Source of the DNA: Verrucomicrobiota bacterium
GTDB lineage: Bacteria > Verrucomicrobiota > Verrucomicrobiia > Limisphaerales > SIBE01
Direction: 5' to 3'
Assembly (NCBI GenBank): GCA_016209525.1
Contig: JACQWK010000147.1
Coordinates: forward strand, 1-39,460
Length of the DNA stretch: 39,460 nucleotides
The translations under genes were made by a program, and so were the position numbers. Within the stretch, counting starts at the first letter, position 1. Every line of letters starts with the position of its first letter. Shown here one piece after another: positions 27,203 to 35,650 of the stretch. The notes below the pieces were generated by a model. The model had not been told where the DNA came from. It did not search any database and saw only the letters and a program-made list of their open reading frames with translations.

Positions 27203-28987
27203 TCAGGTACTCGGCAGGGAGACCCCAGCGAAGCGTGCCAGCGCACGGGTGACATCGTGGATTTCCGGCGCGAGATCCTGCGGCGTGAGCGCCTCGGCCA
27301 AGGAACGGTCGGAAAACTGACCGTGGTGTTGAGCCTGGAGCCATCGCTTTATGCCGGGCAGAACTATTTCCTTGGCGTCGGCCAGGGCAATCCGATCGGC
27401 ATCCCAATGCGCTTGCACATATTCCCTCGCTTTGCGGGAAAGCGTGACAGGATCCCAGTGCTCGCCAAGCTTGCGGCGGAGTTCATCGAAGGCTTTGACG
27501 AGGCGGTCGTTGGCGGCGTTCTTAGACTGTTCAATAAGCCGATCCATTTCGGAGCGCAACGCGCCTTCGTCGAGCGTCATCTGGTTCTCCGGCTTGTGCA
27601 TGACGCGGACGATACCGTCGGAGTTAAGAAGATAGTTTTCGATTTCCGCCCGCTCCCAGACGTGCCAGAGAATGTTGGTGGCTGGCAGTCCCGCGCGGAG
27701 TACCGAAAGATCGGGGTGGTAATCACGGTCAGCCACGACGAAAAGTTCCAGGCTGGCGCCTTGGACAGCAATCATCTGCTGGAGTTGGTGGCGCAGCCGG
27801 TCCACGTCCTGTTTCCACGGATTGCCGCGAGCATAGCAAACCGCCAGGCGACGCTGCACTTCGGGCCAGACTTCAGGCGGGAGACATTTCTCGCAAAAGA
27901 TGGAGAGCAAGTCCCAATCGGACTGGTTCTCCACGACCAGCACGCGTCGGTAGGCTTGGATGGTGGCGAGTTGAGTGGGATCCACCGAGCCGAGGCTGTC
28001 GAGGGTGTCATAGACATCGAAGGCCAGTGCGAGGCGTTTGGCCCCGGCATCCTCAATGGAAAGAATATTCGACGGGTCGATGCGCGTAATCATCTCGCGC
28101 GAGTGAGTGGCAAAAAGAATCTGGCATCCGTTGGCGACAAGATGTTGAAGCTCGGAGAGGAGGGCATGCTGAAGCGAGCCGTGGAGGTGGGCGTCGGGTT
28201 CGTCAAACAGGATGACGGTCGGCTGGCGCAGATGAATAAAGCCGAAGAGATACACGAATTGCTGGAAGCCGCTGCCGGCCATGAACACGTCGAACTCCTT
28301 GGGGCGGCCCTTTTCGAGATAGGTGAAAGAGATATAACGGTCGTTCGCTTCATCGAACTCGATGTTGATTTCGGCGAGGTTCGGGAAGATGCGCCGGAGC
28401 ACTTCGAGCAGGAGGTGCTGGCGGTTTTCCCGTTTAAGGTTGAGCAAGAGGTTGCGAATAACGCTGTTGACGCGGCCACGCGCCAGAGCGTCTTCGATGA
28501 CCGCTGGCGTCTTGCGTTCCTCCTGGGTTAGAAATGTGGAGAAAACGGGCAGGTAGGAGGTGCGCAGTTGCCGGAGACTCTGGAGCGCATCCGGCGAATC
28601 ATCGGAACAGGACAATGAAACGCCAAAGCGATTGTAGGTCAGGTCAACGGAAACGGTGGCTTCCAGTGCATTCTCAAAAGTGACCAGAATCTTGATGATC
28701 TTGTGTTTGCTCGCGGCCTGCGTCTTGCGATTCGTCCAGAGGTCAACGGGATTCGCACATGGGATGACGTAAAAGTCTTCCGGAGAAATCGAGCGGCCTT
28801 TGATTTCAAGTCCACCGTTCTTTCCGCTGAGGCAGTGGTGAACACCAAAATCAAAGAGAGCCAGAGCTTGGAGGAGAGTAGTCTTGCCGCTATTATTCGG
28901 TCCAACCAAGCAATCAAGGGGCTTCAGAACAGCGTCAAGCACTTCCCACCGCTTGAAATTTTCAATATGAACCTTTCGAATTAGCAT
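27203..28987 (-). CDS. OLD-like AAA ATPase with TOPRIM nuclease domain
   Basis: 594 residues. An ABC-type ATPase half has Walker A VGPNNSGKT (residues 28-36) and Walker B with the OLD-type ILFDEPDAHLHGSLQH. The TOPRIM part is VLVVENQSDWDLL followed by VADRDYHPD, giving the acidic residues for metal-dependent DNA cutting. OLD-family enzymes act in phage defence, alone or as GajA in Gabija; no GajB helicase follows here. The ATG at 28987 (MLIRKVHIENFKRW) was chosen over longer in-frame starts because the ATPase domain begins there. Confidence 0.85.
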   Translation of the reverse strand: MLIRKVHIENFKRWEVLDAVLKPLDCLVGPNNSGKTTLLQALALFDFGVHHCLSGKNGGLEIKGRSISPEDFYVIPCANPVDLWTNRKTQAASKHKIIKILVTFENALEATVSVDLTYNRFGVSLSCSDDSPDALQSLRQLRTSYLPVFSTFLTQEERKTPAVIEDALARGRVNSVIRNLLLNLKRENRQHLLLEVLRRIFPNLAEINIEFDEANDRYISFTYLEKGRPKEFDVFMAGSGFQQFVYLFGFIHLRQPTVILFDEPDAHLHGSLQHALLSELQHLVANGCQILFATHSREMITRIDPSNILSIEDAGAKRLALAFDVYDTLDSLGSVDPTQLATIQAYRRVLVVENQSDWDLLSIFCEKCLPPEVWPEVQRRLAVCYARGNPWKQDVDRLRHQLQQMIAVQGASLELFVVADRDYHPDLSVLRAGLPATNILWHVWERAEIENYLLNSDGIVRVMHKPENQMTLDEGALRSEMDRLIEQSKNAANDRLVKAFDELRRKLGEHWDPVTLSRKAREYVQAHWDADRIALADAKEIVLPGIKRWLQAQHHGQFSDRSLAEALTPQDLAPEIHDVTRALARFAGVSLPST

Positions 28988-29172
28988 AAACACTACGTCC
29001 AAGCCTAGCCGACCGGCTGGCCTGATTGCATCTTTTTTCGCTGTTGAACATGATGTTGGTTCTTCGGGCGATGCCGGTAGGTTGTCATGCAACTTCTCGC
29101 AATTGCGATTGGGTGATCGGAAAGGGTCGCCCTCTTTTTTTGCCCGGATTCGGCTGAGGCGGCGGCGAGCAA

Positions 29173-29244
29173 GCCCCTGGGATGGTCTTCCCTTCCGTTC
29201 CACGTCAGTTCCAGTTTTTGTTTGTGATTGGCAATGCCCTTCAC
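29173..29244 (-). pseudogene. relic of a second type III mod gene (N-terminal end)
   Basis: From a GTG at 29244 the frame gives [18 protein letters not shown], which matches the Mod start [18 protein letters not shown] at 14 or so of 18 positions, with mostly synonymous DNA differences. It then loses similarity. The GTG overlaps the stop of the KTSC gene (GTGA). It is read as the 5' scrap of another mod gene that once stood here, downstream of KTSC. Confidence 0.7.
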
Positions 29245-29450
29245 GCTTTTGCGTAACGGTAGCTGTTCTTGATGTGCGCGTTCAGAAACTTTCCAATGGA
29301 CTCTGCACGCATGAGCTCTTTGTACACAGCTTCAGGAACGTCGAAATACTGATAGACAGTGCCGTTACAAAAGGCCACTTCGAGTGTCATTGTGGCCGCC
29401 TCGTACCCGACTTCCGCGACGTTGGAGGAGTTGACTGTCGTTCTGATCAT
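29241..29450 (-). CDS. KTSC-domain protein
   Basis: 69 residues. It matches the KTSC pattern: VNSSNVAEVGYEAATMTLEV, then GTVYQYFDVPEAVYKELM and SIGKFLNAHIKNSYRY. KTSC domains occur at the end of some lysyl-tRNA synthetases and as stand-alone small proteins of unknown role. It begins three bases after the HerA stop and is read with that operon. It ends overlapping a relic mod start. Possibly an accessory part of the neighbouring defence genes. Confidence 0.85.
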   Translation of the reverse strand: MIRTTVNSSNVAEVGYEAATMTLEVAFCNGTVYQYFDVPEAVYKELMRAESIGKFLNAHIKNSYRYAKA

Positions 29451-29453
29451 GCG

Positions 29454-31316
29454 CTAGCTCCCAGGGGTGTTTCCGCTTCGCGGGTTCTCGCTCCGCCAGT
29501 GTTCCAAGACTCTCGCGTAGTCCTCTGCGTGTTTGGTTCTATTCCATCCGCCGTTCGCATCCGGATCGTAAATTTTCGGATCGTGGCTGTCTGGACGGCG
29601 GTTCTTGGCGGGGGCGTCGATCAGAGCCCTCAAGGGTAACTGCACAGCCTCGCCAACGATGATCGCCTCACCCGTCCGCAGCGAGGGCAGCATATTGAAG
29701 AGACCTTCGAGATTGTCGCTGACCGTGCCTGTCACGTGTGAGCGGTCGGACGCGTTAGCCAATCGCATGGCGAATGTCGTGCCGCATTGGGAAAGGATCG
29801 TCGGGTCAATCTCAGCGGGCCTCTGGCTCACGATCATCGCGCCCAAACCGTATTTCCGGCCTTCCTTTACGATTCGGCGGGCCGCTATCGAGGCCGCGCC
29901 CTCATTCCCGGAGTTCAGGTACGCATGGGCCTCCTCGAGCACGAAGAGAAGCGGCCGTGTTCTTCCGCCTTCGGGGAGATAGCGCGCCCAGAACAGAGCG
30001 TCGAAAAGGAGGCGGATGACCACGCCGACAAGGTCCATGAGGATGGACACTGGTACACCGGAGAGGTCGAGTATGGTAATGGGCTTGTTGCCACCGACCC
30101 ATGATTTCAGCAATGCGTCGAGGTCCTGTTTCGGTTGGCCGTCAAGCTTTTGGAACGTCGGATTGGGGCACCACGGCCCAGGACGGAACAGGAAATCGTA
30201 GCGCGTGTCGCGGAGAAGCGATTCCGTGGCCATGATCTGCCGCCGGATGTTGAGCGGTGCGGCGCTCAGATAGACGCGATTGGGGCCGCCTTGCGTGATC
30301 GGAGAATACTTAGGCGGGATCGCTTTCATGATGTCGCCAAGTATCGGTTGCCCCATTGGGTCCTTCTCAATGGCCTCCGTGGCCGTGTTTTGGTTGGCGC
30401 TCTGGGCCGTGTGCGTGGAGCAAACGTAGCGGTGGAGCTCGTACCAAAGCCGGTGAATACTAAACGGAATGGGCGTATCTACCGTCATGGTGTCGGCTGT
30501 CACTCCGTTGCGCGGTTGCGTCTGAAGCGAGGCAAGTTTCAACTGCTTAACTTTTTCGACGAGGGCTGCGCGGTCGGCATCGTTCAGGCCACGGAATGGC
30601 GTTACGCGCAAGAGTTCATCAAAACTCAAAGCCCAGTAGGGGATGAATAGCGGCTTCTCGCCGCGGCTTTCATCCGCGTTGACTCGGAAAAGGGTCGCCC
30701 GGTCGCTCAGGGCAGCGTAATACTCGCCATGGATGTCCAAGACGATGATCCGCGTCGAAGGGTACCGGCTCGGCTCGGAGAGCGACGCGAGGAGATTCGC
30801 GACTGTTGTGGACTTGCCTGCTCCGGTTGTGCCCAAAACGGCACTGTGCCGGGTCACCAGCCGGTCAATGTCAATCAAGGCCGGTATGGATTCCGTGCTC
30901 GCGAGGCTGCCGACCCGGACGAAGTTGGGTGCGTCCGGTCTGCCGTAGATGCGGGTTAAGTCATGCTCGGTTACGAGATGCGCCTCGTCGCCGATGGTTG
31001 GGTACTGTGAAATGCCGCGTTTGAACTCGCCTGCCCGCTGGCCTTCGCCGATGAGTTGGACTTTCATCCATCGGTAACCGTAGGGTTCGACCTTGACCAA
31101 CGCCTCGGGGACGGCTCCAGCGCCGACCTGCGACACGATTCCGAAGAGGTCGGTGAAGCCGATGGAGATGCGCACGAAACTCCCGATCTGGCCGATGCGA
31201 TAGCCGTGGCCGTCAATGAACGCCAGACCGGACACCGTATCCTTGTCTAGTGCGACACTGATGGTCGCGCCCTGGACGTCTTGAACGGTTCCGAGATATG
31301 TCGGGCTATTGGGCAT
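29454..31316 (-). CDS. HerA-like ATPase/DNA translocase
   Basis: 620 residues. An N-terminal HAS-barrel-like beta region (residues 1-130) precedes the HerA/FtsK ATPase. Walker A is GTTGAGKST (residues 162-170), the Walker B region LLFVLEEAHAYLN, and the arginine-finger region follows around QRPAEIDPTILSQCG. It pairs with the SIR2 gene directly upstream (11-base overlap), the arrangement of SIR2-HerA (Nezha-type) anti-phage systems in which HerA forms a ring with SIR2. The ATG at 31316 was chosen because upstream codons overlap the SIR2 reading frame. Confidence 0.88.
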   Translation of the reverse strand: MPNSPTYLGTVQDVQGATISVALDKDTVSGLAFIDGHGYRIGQIGSFVRISIGFTDLFGIVSQVGAGAVPEALVKVEPYGYRWMKVQLIGEGQRAGEFKRGISQYPTIGDEAHLVTEHDLTRIYGRPDAPNFVRVGSLASTESIPALIDIDRLVTRHSAVLGTTGAGKSTTVANLLASLSEPSRYPSTRIIVLDIHGEYYAALSDRATLFRVNADESRGEKPLFIPYWALSFDELLRVTPFRGLNDADRAALVEKVKQLKLASLQTQPRNGVTADTMTVDTPIPFSIHRLWYELHRYVCSTHTAQSANQNTATEAIEKDPMGQPILGDIMKAIPPKYSPITQGGPNRVYLSAAPLNIRRQIMATESLLRDTRYDFLFRPGPWCPNPTFQKLDGQPKQDLDALLKSWVGGNKPITILDLSGVPVSILMDLVGVVIRLLFDALFWARYLPEGGRTRPLLFVLEEAHAYLNSGNEGAASIAARRIVKEGRKYGLGAMIVSQRPAEIDPTILSQCGTTFAMRLANASDRSHVTGTVSDNLEGLFNMLPSLRTGEAIIVGEAVQLPLRALIDAPAKNRRPDSHDPKIYDPDANGGWNRTKHAEDYARVLEHWRSENPRSGNTPGS

Positions 31317-32526
31317 TGGGCGTCTCCACCGGCTTTCGAAAGTTGCCGACCAGTTCCTGGAGGAACTGGCCAAATATAGCGAAGTCCCCGAGTTTGAGCT
31401 CGGGCTTCCGTTTGCCGTTTTCGTTCGCCCGACCAACCGGCGTCCACTTCACCCACGTGCCGTCATCGGCCGACACGGCTTCCGCGTCCTTCTCTGGCCA
31501 TTGAGATTCCTGGCCGCTGATGACCGCGCCGTCCCGCGCAAGAAGGCTGAGGTTCGAACGCTTGCGGGCGAGAGGGACGGCCTGCTGGTACTCGGTGATC
31601 ACGTCATAGAGCAACGCAAAGGCAATGGCGGTCTGGGTGCATTCAAGCCCCTGCACAATGACCTCGTTTATGTGCTCGTCGCGGAAGGAATAACCGCAGA
31701 GAACCAGCGTGGCGGTGGGCTGTTTGAGGAAAGCCCGCAAACGGTCAATCATGGCGAGGTAAGGCATGCGCCTGCTTTCCTGGTACTTCAGGTGCGACGG
31801 ATGGATGACGCGCTTGGCGCCGACGTCATCCGTTGTGGTGCTGCGGAACACGCCCTTGTCCGCCACCTGATACCAGTTGATCGAACCGTGGAGTTTCCAC
31901 AGACGTGCCCACCGCGGCGGAAGCATGTCCTCTTCCATCGCCCGGAGGTCGAAGAACGGCTTCCGTACCCCAGCGAAGCCGTCGAAGTACGGCACACGGC
32001 AATCCTCGAACGCCTGCTCCATCAGCAGGTCGTAGTTGGTCGTGAAGATCTCGACGGGATTTTCGCGTCGCACCGCATCCACCCATGACGCAAGGCAATG
32101 GTACGGCGTCTCGGTATTGGGGAGCGACTTGTCCGCGACTTTGTGGATGGACTGGCAGATTTTGTCATCCAGCTTGTCGAGTTTCTCAGCGGAGAGCCCG
32201 CGCACGTCGTCCTTGCCCGCAACGGCGCGTAGCGCGCGGATATGGGTGAGCATGTCTTCCACTGTCGTATTGTCGCGTCCGTCTTTCTTGAAGTGTTCCT
32301 CGACCGTCTTGAGGAGCGGTCCGCAGTCCTCGCAGTTCGCCAACTCATCACGGACGATTTTGGTGATTCCGGCTATGTCGGGGATCAGTGGCGCCTTTTT
32401 GTCGGCATCCAACCGGATTGACATAGGGCAACCGGCGCCAAGGAAAAGACCGAGAGGCTTCTTGTCGCTGGACAGGCATTGCTGGAGATAGCCAACCTGT
32501 TTCTTTGGGTCTTGGACGTAATTCAC
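31306..32526 (-). CDS. SIR2-like NADase, partner of HerA
   Basis: 406 residues from a GTG at 32526. SIR2 features are GLFLGAGCPMS (residues 26-36, NAD binding), FTTNYDLLME with Asn164, and KLHGS with His213 as catalytic residue, followed by a C-terminal SIR2-like helical part (TLVLCGYSFRDEHINE). Defence SIR2 proteins deplete NAD when phage is sensed. Overlap with herA by 11 bases indicates translational coupling. Confidence 0.87.
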   Translation of the reverse strand: MNYVQDPKKQVGYLQQCLSSDKKPLGLFLGAGCPMSIRLDADKKAPLIPDIAGITKIVRDELANCEDCGPLLKTVEEHFKKDGRDNTTVEDMLTHIRALRAVAGKDDVRGLSAEKLDKLDDKICQSIHKVADKSLPNTETPYHCLASWVDAVRRENPVEIFTTNYDLLMEQAFEDCRVPYFDGFAGVRKPFFDLRAMEEDMLPPRWARLWKLHGSINWYQVADKGVFRSTTTDDVGAKRVIHPSHLKYQESRRMPYLAMIDRLRAFLKQPTATLVLCGYSFRDEHINEVIVQGLECTQTAIAFALLYDVITEYQQAVPLARKRSNLSLLARDGAVISGQESQWPEKDAEAVSADDGTWVKWTPVGRANENGKRKPELKLGDFAIFGQFLQELVGNFRKPVETPNAQ

Positions 32527-32557
32527 AGATTGCCCCCTTCCGCTTTTACATGGTTCT

Positions 32558-34198
32558 TCATGTCAGCCTCCAGCGTAAGGCAAACAGTTCCTGCAAGGAA
32601 CTCCGTTGCTGCAGCTTGCCTTCGATGATGAAAATCAGTTCTTCCCGTTGCTGGTCCACCTTGTCCTGAGCTTCGAAGAGCGAGCGGCGCCTGTCGTTGC
32701 GCTGCGACTCCAGCGCCTTGATTTGTTTCTGTCCGGCAAGCTTTTCCTCCAGCGTCAGCGCGATTGTTGCGGCGCGCCGGGCTTCCCGAATTTGGCGGTC
32801 GAAATCCTTGATTTCGCGTTCGAGGCCCAGCTTCAAGTCTTCCGCCCAGCCTTCCAGTTTGTCCGCCTCCGCTTCGAAGAATTTCGCATTGCGCTCGGAA
32901 ATGTTGCGCTGGGTCTCGGCCTTACGTTTTTCAACCAGAGCATTGAGTTGATCGTCTGGCGGCTTGCGGTCAAGCGGGCCAAAGACCTTGCCGGGGAGCG
33001 AGAGCATCCGGGCTGCGGTTTCCTCATCCAGCACTGCGCCGGTGTCGGTCGTTGCGGCAAGAAAAAGGTAGTCCTCCTGTTGGTCAAGCGATTCAACGCT
33101 GAAGAGCGAAACCGTCAGCCATCCCGATTGTTCGCGCCAATCTTCCAAAGTGGAGATGATTCCTTCGTGTTCCTTGTAGGAAAACCGGACTTCGGCAGGG
33201 GCGAGTTCGCGGTTCTTGGCCTGTGCAACAATCGCCTCCGCGAGCGGATGCGCGAGGCGATAAAGATGCGCTTCACCGGAGCGGCGCGGGAGTTCATAGA
33301 GGCCAAGCGGAATGTCGCCGGGAAACGGACAGGCGTTCAGGCGGAAAGACGAATCGTCGGGAAACTCGGCGTGGCCGCCCAACTCGTGCCGGGTGAGCCG
33401 CATAAGTAAACGCTCATAGCGATTGAGGAACGCCTTGGAAGTTTCATCGTTGACCTTGAGCTTTTCGCGGACTTCGTCGTCGAAGTTTTCCAGCAGCTTG
33501 CGGCGCGTCTGCGTCATGGTCTCGTTGATTTCCAGGCTCAATTCAAGCTGGAGCTGGTCGAAGGCGACTTTGATTTCCTCGTGCTTGCGGCAGCGCTGGT
33601 AGATGTCATTGATGCGTTTCTCGAAGTCCACGCCGCTTTCAATTGCGCCCAGGACTTCGTCGCTCGCACCAAAGACACCCTCGAACAACTTGAATTTTTC
33701 GGACAGGAGTTGATAGACGCGCTCGTCGGCGGCGTTTTTCAGGTTGAGGAAATTCACCACCACTACATCGTGCTTCTGCCCGTAACGATGGCAGCGGCCA
33801 ATGCGCTGCTCGATGCGCTGCGGATTCCACGGCAGGTCGTAATTCACCACGAGCGAGCAAAATTGAAGGTTGATGCCCTCCGCGCCCGCTTCCGTGGCAA
33901 TCATGATGCGGCCCTCTTCGCGGAAATAATCCACGAGCGCGGAACGCATATCAGCCGTCTTTGAACCCGACACCCGATCGGTGCCGGCGTGCTTCTGCTG
34001 CCACGCGGCATAAATCGCTTTTGAGCGGTCGTCGGTGTTCGAGCCGTTGAACAGGACGATGCCATCCTTGAACGGACTGTCAGCCAGCACACGAAGGAGA
34101 TAGTTTTGCGTGCGGCGGGATTCGGTGAAGACGATGGCTTTTTCCACCGCACCGAGTTCCACCGCCTTCTTGAAGGCAACCGCCAGCGCTTTGACCAA
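32558..34198 (-). CDS. SNF2-type helicase, C-terminal part (after an in-frame TAG)
   Basis: 546 residues of open frame, in the same frame as the gene at 34247-35410 and separated from it by a single TAG. It carries the second helicase lobe: VEKAIVFTESRRTQNYLLR, then IATEAGAEGINLQFCSLVVNYD, the arginine-finger motif WNPQRIEQRIGRCHRYGQ, and a long coiled-coil C-terminus (residues 440-520). It probably forms one enzyme of about 950 residues with the upstream half. If the TAG is real, this half could only be made by a restart (TTG at 34198) or read-through. Upstream of SIR2 in the same transcript. Confidence 0.8.
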   Translation of the reverse strand: MVKALAVAFKKAVELGAVEKAIVFTESRRTQNYLLRVLADSPFKDGIVLFNGSNTDDRSKAIYAAWQQKHAGTDRVSGSKTADMRSALVDYFREEGRIMIATEAGAEGINLQFCSLVVNYDLPWNPQRIEQRIGRCHRYGQKHDVVVVNFLNLKNAADERVYQLLSEKFKLFEGVFGASDEVLGAIESGVDFEKRINDIYQRCRKHEEIKVAFDQLQLELSLEINETMTQTRRKLLENFDDEVREKLKVNDETSKAFLNRYERLLMRLTRHELGGHAEFPDDSSFRLNACPFPGDIPLGLYELPRRSGEAHLYRLAHPLAEAIVAQAKNRELAPAEVRFSYKEHEGIISTLEDWREQSGWLTVSLFSVESLDQQEDYLFLAATTDTGAVLDEETAARMLSLPGKVFGPLDRKPPDDQLNALVEKRKAETQRNISERNAKFFEAEADKLEGWAEDLKLGLEREIKDFDRQIREARRAATIALTLEEKLAGQKQIKALESQRNDRRRSLFEAQDKVDQQREELIFIIEGKLQQRSSLQELFALRWRLT

Positions 34199-34246
34199 CG
34201 CCTTGCCTTTGGCGTTTTGTTCGATGGATGTGGCCAGCCTGGCGAA

Positions 34247-35410
34247 CTAGTCGAGGTCCGCAATTTCAGCTTCGATGGCAGCGCGGTCGGCATCAGAGAT
34301 TGGTTCAGCCGGTTCGTCCTCGCTCCATTCCTCGGCAGTTTCGTCCAGCGCCTCGTAATCCTTATCCAGTTCCTCTTCGAGCGGTTCGACTGGCTCTTGT
34401 TTTTTGATCTTCGCCTTGAGGCGTTCCGAGATGGACGTGAGCGCTCCGGCGATGGCAAAGGTCGAAGAGGCGAGCAGTTTCCGCAACACCAGCGTCATGA
34501 GCGAGCGCTGTCCGGAAGGAAGCGCCTGGAGGTTGGGTCGCCGGAGGTATTCGGAAACCAGTTCGTATAGGCGATCTTCGCTTTCTTCTGGAGTGAATTC
34601 CTCTAGAATTGGATGCCGCTTCGTGAAGGGAACGTAAGCCGTGACCTGTCTTCGGAGCGTTCGGTGGCAAATAGGTTTAAGCCGGCCCTTCAGGGTTTTG
34701 AAGACCTGCTCCTGGCTAAGATTGGCGAACTGCTCCCGGAAGCTCTTGAGGTCGCCGAAGGCGTGCTCGTCAATAAAGCTCACCAGACCGAATAGTTCGA
34801 GGAGCGAGTTTTGCAGAGGAGTCGCCGTGAGCAGGAGCGTAGGCACGTTTTTGAGCGCCTGCTTGAGCGTATTGGCGATGATGTTCGTGGGTTTATAGAC
34901 GTTGCGCAGCCGGTGTGCCTCGTCAATGACAACGAGATCCCAAGGTGTGTTCGCTACGTCGGCAGCCTGCTTGCGCGCGAACTGGTAGGAGCATAGGACG
35001 ATGTGGTCCTTAATTTCGAATGGACGGAAGTCCCCCTGCCGGATCGCGGCGTTGTAAGACTTCGTTTCGAGAAGCTGGCAAGGCAGGAAGAATTTCTCCG
35101 CCAACTCCTGATACCACTGCTTGCGAAGATTGGACGGCACGATGATGAGAATCCGCCGCTTGCGCTCGGCCCATCGCTGCGAAATCACGATCCCCGCCTC
35201 AATGGTCTTGCCCAATCCGACTTCATCCGCCAGCAAAGCGCCTTTGGAGAGCGGCGAGTTGAAAGCAAAGAGCGCTGCGTCCACCTGATGGGGGTTCAGG
35301 TCCACTTGCGCCCCGGCCACTGCGCCCGCGAGCTTCTCCATGCTGTCCGACGAACAGCGCTTCGTCAGTTCATGCGCGAAATATTTCGCGTGATAGTCGG
35401 TCAGGTTCAT
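34247..35410 (-). CDS. SNF2-type helicase, N-terminal part (ends at an in-frame TAG)
   Basis: 387 residues. The first helicase lobe of a RapA/SNF2-like ATPase: Walker A LADEVGLGKTIEAG (residues 61-74), DEAH box VVIDEAHRLRN (DEAH at 163-166), and LLLTATPLQNSLLE. It is followed by an acidic linker. It stops at TAG (34247-34249); the next codons (FARLATSIEQNAKG) continue the expected protein in frame. So this is one gene broken by a nonsense codon, or a case of read-through. First gene of the minus-strand island; its upstream region is 35411-35650. Confidence 0.82.
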   Translation of the reverse strand: MNLTDYHAKYFAHELTKRCSSDSMEKLAGAVAGAQVDLNPHQVDAALFAFNSPLSKGALLADEVGLGKTIEAGIVISQRWAERKRRILIIVPSNLRKQWYQELAEKFFLPCQLLETKSYNAAIRQGDFRPFEIKDHIVLCSYQFARKQAADVANTPWDLVVIDEAHRLRNVYKPTNIIANTLKQALKNVPTLLLTATPLQNSLLELFGLVSFIDEHAFGDLKSFREQFANLSQEQVFKTLKGRLKPICHRTLRRQVTAYVPFTKRHPILEEFTPEESEDRLYELVSEYLRRPNLQALPSGQRSLMTLVLRKLLASSTFAIAGALTSISERLKAKIKKQEPVEPLEEELDKDYEALDETAEEWSEDEPAEPISDADRAAIEAEIADLD

Positions 35411-35650
35411 CCGCAGCAGTTATCTAACACAGGTAAGAGGTAATGAATCAAGCGTGGAGCAGATGCCGAGGGTGCGTTGTCGACGAGCGGATTAGTTTGT
35501 TCCCAGAGTTTCACCACGCCGCAGAGTATTCGGCGAATTTGGCGCAGCACGCCAAGCACAGCACGGTCTGCAAGGGAAAGACAAAGTGAGCGGAAGTTGC
35601 CTTGCGCGGGCGCAATCCTGCCGTCAAATTAGGACATTGCTACCCGATGA

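Noticed and set aside
27122-28531. 469-codon open frame on the plus strand
   Set aside because: It is antisense to the OLD-like ATPase, whose Walker and TOPRIM motifs are intact. The plus-strand protein has no recognisable family.
27203-28987. Gabija system
   Set aside because: The OLD-like protein resembles GajA, but no GajB-type UvrD helicase lies next to it; the neighbours are a type III mod gene and a mod relic.
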